A stretch of DNA of 64,000 bases from Ramlibacter sp. (GTDB lineage Bacteria; Pseudomonadota; Gammaproteobacteria; Burkholderiales; Burkholderiaceae_C): contig JADJPY010000012.1 in assembly GCA_016713005.1 (NCBI GenBank), positions 372,001 to 436,000 of the forward strand, written 5' to 3'. The first letter of the stretch is position 1. Each line of letters starts with the position of its first letter. The notes beneath the pieces were generated by a model that was not told the DNA's origin, ran no database searches, and worked only from the letters and a program-made list of their open reading frames with translations. Below, in pieces: positions 61,461-64,000 of this stretch. A program made the position numbers and the translations under genes.

Positions 61461-64000
61461 ATGAGCTGGCTGTCAAAGATATTTACAAGGCACAAGGACA
61501 CGGAATCCGTGGAAGCTGTAATTGCACCATCTTCCGGTCTTGAACCAATTGAACACGATCGGGTCGGCTCACTTGCTGCTGATAATCCTGTTCGGCAGCT
61601 TTCCGACGACAAGCTTGGACGAACATCTGCAGCGAAGTCATTCGCATTGAATGTGCTTCGGCTTGATACGAGCGAAGGCGTTGTCGTCGGTGTGCTTGGT
61701 GCATGGGGTTCTGGTAAGACTTCCTTCATTAATCTTGCGCGCCCTACGTTTGAGGAAGACGGCGTACCAGTACTCGATTTCAACCCCTGGATGTTTAGCG
61801 GTGCAGAACAACTGGTTCAATCCTTCTTTTCTGAACTATCTGCTCAACTGAAGCTGAAACCCGGACTGGTTGAAGTTGGCAAAGGACTCGAAGAGTACGG
61901 AGAAATGTTCTCAGGTCTAGCTTGGGTCCCCATAGTTGGGCCTTGGATAGAACGTGGCCAGGATCTTGCAAAGCTCATAGGGAATCTACTTCAGCGAAAA
62001 AAGGAAGGTGTCGGAAGCCAACGCGCAAAGGTTGATAAAGCCCTTCGCGCCCTCAACAAACCAATAGTCGTTGTGCTTGACGATATTGATCGTCTGAACA
62101 CCTCAGAAATCAGAGACATTTTCAGGCTAGTCCGCCTAACTGCTAACTTTCCCAACTTAATCTACGTTCTCGCGTTCGACCGTAAGAGGGTTGAAGATGC
62201 GTTGTCTGAAGAGGGAATTCCGGGGCGCGCATACCTCGAAAAGATTCTTCAAATTGGATTTGACTTACCAACGGTACCGGAGCACGTACTCAATCAGCAG
62301 ATTTTTGCTGAGATCGATGCGGCTCTCGAAGGCATTCCGAACGCAGGCAGCTTCGATTCAAATGCTTGGCCCGATGTTTTTGTGGAGGTCATTAGGCCGC
62401 TTATTTCAAACATGCGGGATGTTCGCCGTTATGTTGCTGCGATTAGCGGCACAGTGAGCAGCCTTGAAGGCCAAATTGCTTTAGTTGATGTACTGGCACT
62501 TGAGGCCGTCCGGGTATTCCTGCCGGACGTCTTCCAACGCTTTCCTGCCTCGGTTAGTGGTCTCACCACGACGTCAGATATTGGTTACGGCGGCGGCAGA
62601 GAGCAGGTCCACCTTAAGCAAGAAATCGATGACCTGATTGATGCCGCAGGCAATCGGGCTGCGGTTGTAAGAGCAATGATTCAGAGGCTCTTCATGGCGG
62701 CACAGAGGCACGTTGGAGGTTCCCACTTCGGGGCCGATTGGAGCCGCAAATGGCTTCGCGAACGTCGGGTTGCCCATCCCGATGTTCTTCGCTTATATCT
62801 TGAGCGAGTCGCAGGCCAAGGGTTACTTGCGTTCAACCTTGCCGAGCTCGCATGGGGTCTTATGCCAAATAGCCAGTCTTTTGATGAATACCTTCGACGA
62901 TTGGACCCGGAACAGGCCGTTGAAGTCATTGCCTCGCTAGAGGCATACGAGGATGACGTTACCCAAGATCGAGTTGCGCCCGGTGTTATCTCACTGCTAA
63001 ACCTCATCCCGGTTCTTCCCAAATTGGAGAGGGGCATGTTCGGCTTCGGAACGGAAATGGTTGTGAGCAGGGTGGTCTACCGCCTTATTCGCTCACAGAA
63101 CTCCGAAGAGTTGGTCGAATCCACAGCACGTCAGGTATTGCCACAACTCACAACCCTCTTCGCGAAGCTCACGCTCATAGAAATGATCGGTCATAGGGTT
63201 TGGGTCGGCCGGGGTTGCGGGCGGGGTCCGGCGCGGGGTGTGGCGGGGTGCCGGGCGGTCCGGGGTCGTCCGGGTGTCGTGCGTGGTGTTGCGCCTTCTC
63301 CCGTGTGGGTGCTCCGGCTTTGGCCTGGGGGGCGGAGCGGTCCTTGCGCAGTCAAGCGTCGTCTCTCGCGCTGTGCGCGTTGCGCTTCTTCTCCGCGTGT
63401 GGCCGTCCCGCTGGCGCGCCGGGCTGGTGGCCCGGTTGGGGGGGGGCGCCTGGTCGGGGCGGCCTGCCGGACTGGCCTTCATGGCGCAGCGTTGCTGCTG
63501 TGGGGCGGGCCCAGCGCGCCTTCCGTTCTGGCTCGCGCGCGCCTGCTTGCGCCAACACGCGGGCGAGAAGCTCTCCGGCTGGGTCGGCCGCGTGCGCGCT
63601 GGGGCTCGGCCCCTTCGCCCCGGCGGGCGGCCTGGCTCCTGGTTGCGCCGGGCCGGCTCTTTGGCGGCGTGCCCCGCTCTCGTGCCGCACCCAGCCTGTC
63701 GCTGGCCGCGCCGCGGTGGCTGCTTTGCGCGCCGGTGCTGCCCGCGCCCCAGGCAAAGCCAAAGCAGGTCGGCGGTGCGGGTGGTCGGGCGCTGGTCTGT
63801 GCGCCTGCGCCCGGCTTTGCGCGTGGCGTCTGTGAGGCGTCCCGCTGCTCGCGGCTCCCAGCCTTCAGCGGCGCCGGCCGCGCGTTTGCGTCTGGTGCCC
63901 GGCCTGCGGCTGCCTTTGCGCTGGGGTTGCGGTGTTCAGGCCGTGCGCGTTCCTCGCCACGCGGGTCGTGGTCCCGCGCGTGCCCAGCTGGTCAGCGGTG
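61461..64000 (+). CDS. KAP-family P-loop NTPase (cassette 3), 3' end replaced by anomalous sequence, open at window edge
   Basis: The frame from ATG 61461 (MSWLSKIFTRHKD) encodes a KAP NTPase: Walker A GAWGSGKTSFINLA near residue 80-90, FNPWMFSGAEQLVQSFF, Walker B PIVVVLDDIDRLNTSE near 200-210, and IYVLAFDRKRVEDAL. There are weak hydrophobic stretches between the P-loop motifs (LAWVPIVGPWIERG), usual in KAP proteins. At about residue 578 (LTLIEMIGHR, 63,197) the protein-like sequence ends; the frame then continues without a stop through GC-rich, A-poor DNA that gives an Arg/Ala/Gly-rich nonsense-like peptide. The native C-terminus is therefore missing. KAP NTPases include the phage-exclusion protein PifA, so a defence role is possible; that is inference. 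It follows attC 2 by 12 bp. Confidence 0.82.
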   Translation, partial: MSWLSKIFTRHKDTESVEAVIAPSSGLEPIEHDRVGSLAADNPVRQLSDDKLGRTSAAKSFALNVLRLDTSEGVVVGVLGAWGSGKTSFINLARPTFEEDGVPVLDFNPWMFSGAEQLVQSFFSELSAQLKLKPGLVEVGKGLEEYGEMFSGLAWVPIVGPWIERGQDLAKLIGNLLQRKKEGVGSQRAKVDKALRALNKPIVVVLDDIDRLNTSEIRDIFRLVRLTANFPNLIYVLAFDRKRVEDALSEEGIPGRAYLEKILQIGFDLPTVPEHVLNQQIFAEIDAALEGIPNAGSFDSNAWPDVFVEVIRPLISNMRDVRRYVAAISGTVSSLEGQIALVDVLALEAVRVFLPDVFQRFPASVSGLTTTSDIGYGGGREQVHLKQEIDDLIDAAGNRAAVVRAMIQRLFMAAQRHVGGSHFGADWSRKWLRERRVAHPDVLRLYLERVAGQGLLAFNLAELAWGLMPNSQSFDEYLRRLDPEQAVEVIASLEAYEDDVTQDRVAPGVISLLNLIPVLPKLERGMFGFGTEMVVSRVVYRLIRSQNSEELVESTARQVLPQLTTLFAKLTLIEMIGHRVWVGRGCGRGPARGVAGCRAVRGRPGVVRGVAPSPVWVLRLWPGGRSGPCAVKRRLSRCARCASSPRVAVPLARRAGGPVGGGRLVGAACRTGLHGAALLLWGGPSAPSVLARARLLAPTRGREALRLGRPRARWGSAPSPRRAAWLLVAPGRLFGGVPRSRAAPSLSLAAPRWLLCAPVLPAPQAKPKQVGGAGGRALVCAPAPGFARGVCEASRCSRLPAFSGAGRAFASGARPAAAFALGLRCSGRARSSPRGSWSRACPAGQR
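63196..64000. other. Anomalous A-poor, GC-rich block
   Basis: At about 63,196 the composition changes at once from mixed cassette DNA to sequence with very little A on the plus strand (for example 63241-63300 and 63361-63420 contain none), many GCG/CGC/TGCG words and runs such as GGGGGGGG at 63438. Open frames on both strands encode only Arg/Ala/Gly/Pro-rich peptides without known motifs or ribosome sites. It shows no attC, IS end or RNA gene that I can recognise. Confidence 0.7.

Noticed and set aside
63200..63835. 211-residue plus-strand frame in the A-poor block, and minus-strand frames there
   Set aside because: The frames stay open because stop codons need A; composition alone explains them. 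No ribosome site or domain.

Overview
The window is dense, GC-rich bacterial chromosome. Gene content and order point to the Burkholderiales, most likely the Comamonadaceae (Hydrogenophaga/Acidovorax-like): orphan Bug-type solute receptors, a rhodanese-grxC-secB-gpsA cluster, fkpB-ispH, two formate dehydrogenase systems in one locus, and a short palindromic repeat scattered through the sequence. The assignment is inferred from families and synteny, not from a marker gene.

Layout. 0-6 kb: a truncated acyl-CoA synthetase, then gpsA, secB, grxC and a rhodanese on the minus strand, divergent from gpmA, a C-terminal processing protease and a MoeB/ThiF-like enzyme. 6-12 kb: a MarR regulator faces two Bug receptors, a sulfatase and a SulP permease, which look like one organosulfate-related unit. 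12-18.5 kb: a GNAT enzyme, DUF429, a BLUF photoreceptor, folE, a phospholipase-D/cardiolipin synthase, an EEP hydrolase, nudB and ychF. 18.5-24 kb: a degenerate GGDEF membrane protein, a second SulP and metG. 24-43 kb: mrp, then a formate oxidation island. The island has an NAD-linked NuoEF-type subunit and its molybdopterin alpha subunit (broken in this sequence), DUF3305, DUF3306, a polyferredoxin, a TorD chaperone, a Tat peptide, a Tat-exported FdhABC with a lipoprotein and a small secreted protein, and finally fdhD and an FtsX-like permease. 43-60 kb: truncated hemoglobin, an oxidoreductase/SDR pair with its TetR regulator, ankyrin protein, smr, radC, fkpB, ispH, a threonine dehydratase-like enzyme, serS (frameshifted in this sequence), tRNA-Ser(CGA), a histidine kinase/response regulator pair, trpS, an M50 protease, a YciO-like protein, an EamA permease and an RNase AM-like PHP protein.

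60-64 kb is different: lower GC and codon use unlike the rest. It is an integron gene-cassette array with two clear attC sites. Two cassettes encode proteins I do not recognise and the third encodes a KAP-family P-loop NTPase. The NTPase frame runs at about 63,196 into roughly 800 bp of sequence almost without A on the plus strand, and no stop codon is met before the window ends.

The most unusual signal is a family of about 55-bp elements: a GCTAT-N7-ATAGC palindrome followed by a GGGGGCTGGAGGCC-like tail. Twelve copies lie in 64 kb. Five sit inside reading frames (clsB-like, metG, formate dehydrogenase NuoEF subunit, threonine dehydratase, serS) without breaking them, and one more overlaps the gpsA start. 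A separate structure of about 200 bp with 46-bp inverted arms lies between folE and the phospholipase gene. serS and the formate dehydrogenase alpha gene each carry an apparent extra G in a G4 run, which may be sequencing error; the alpha gene also has an in-frame TGA.
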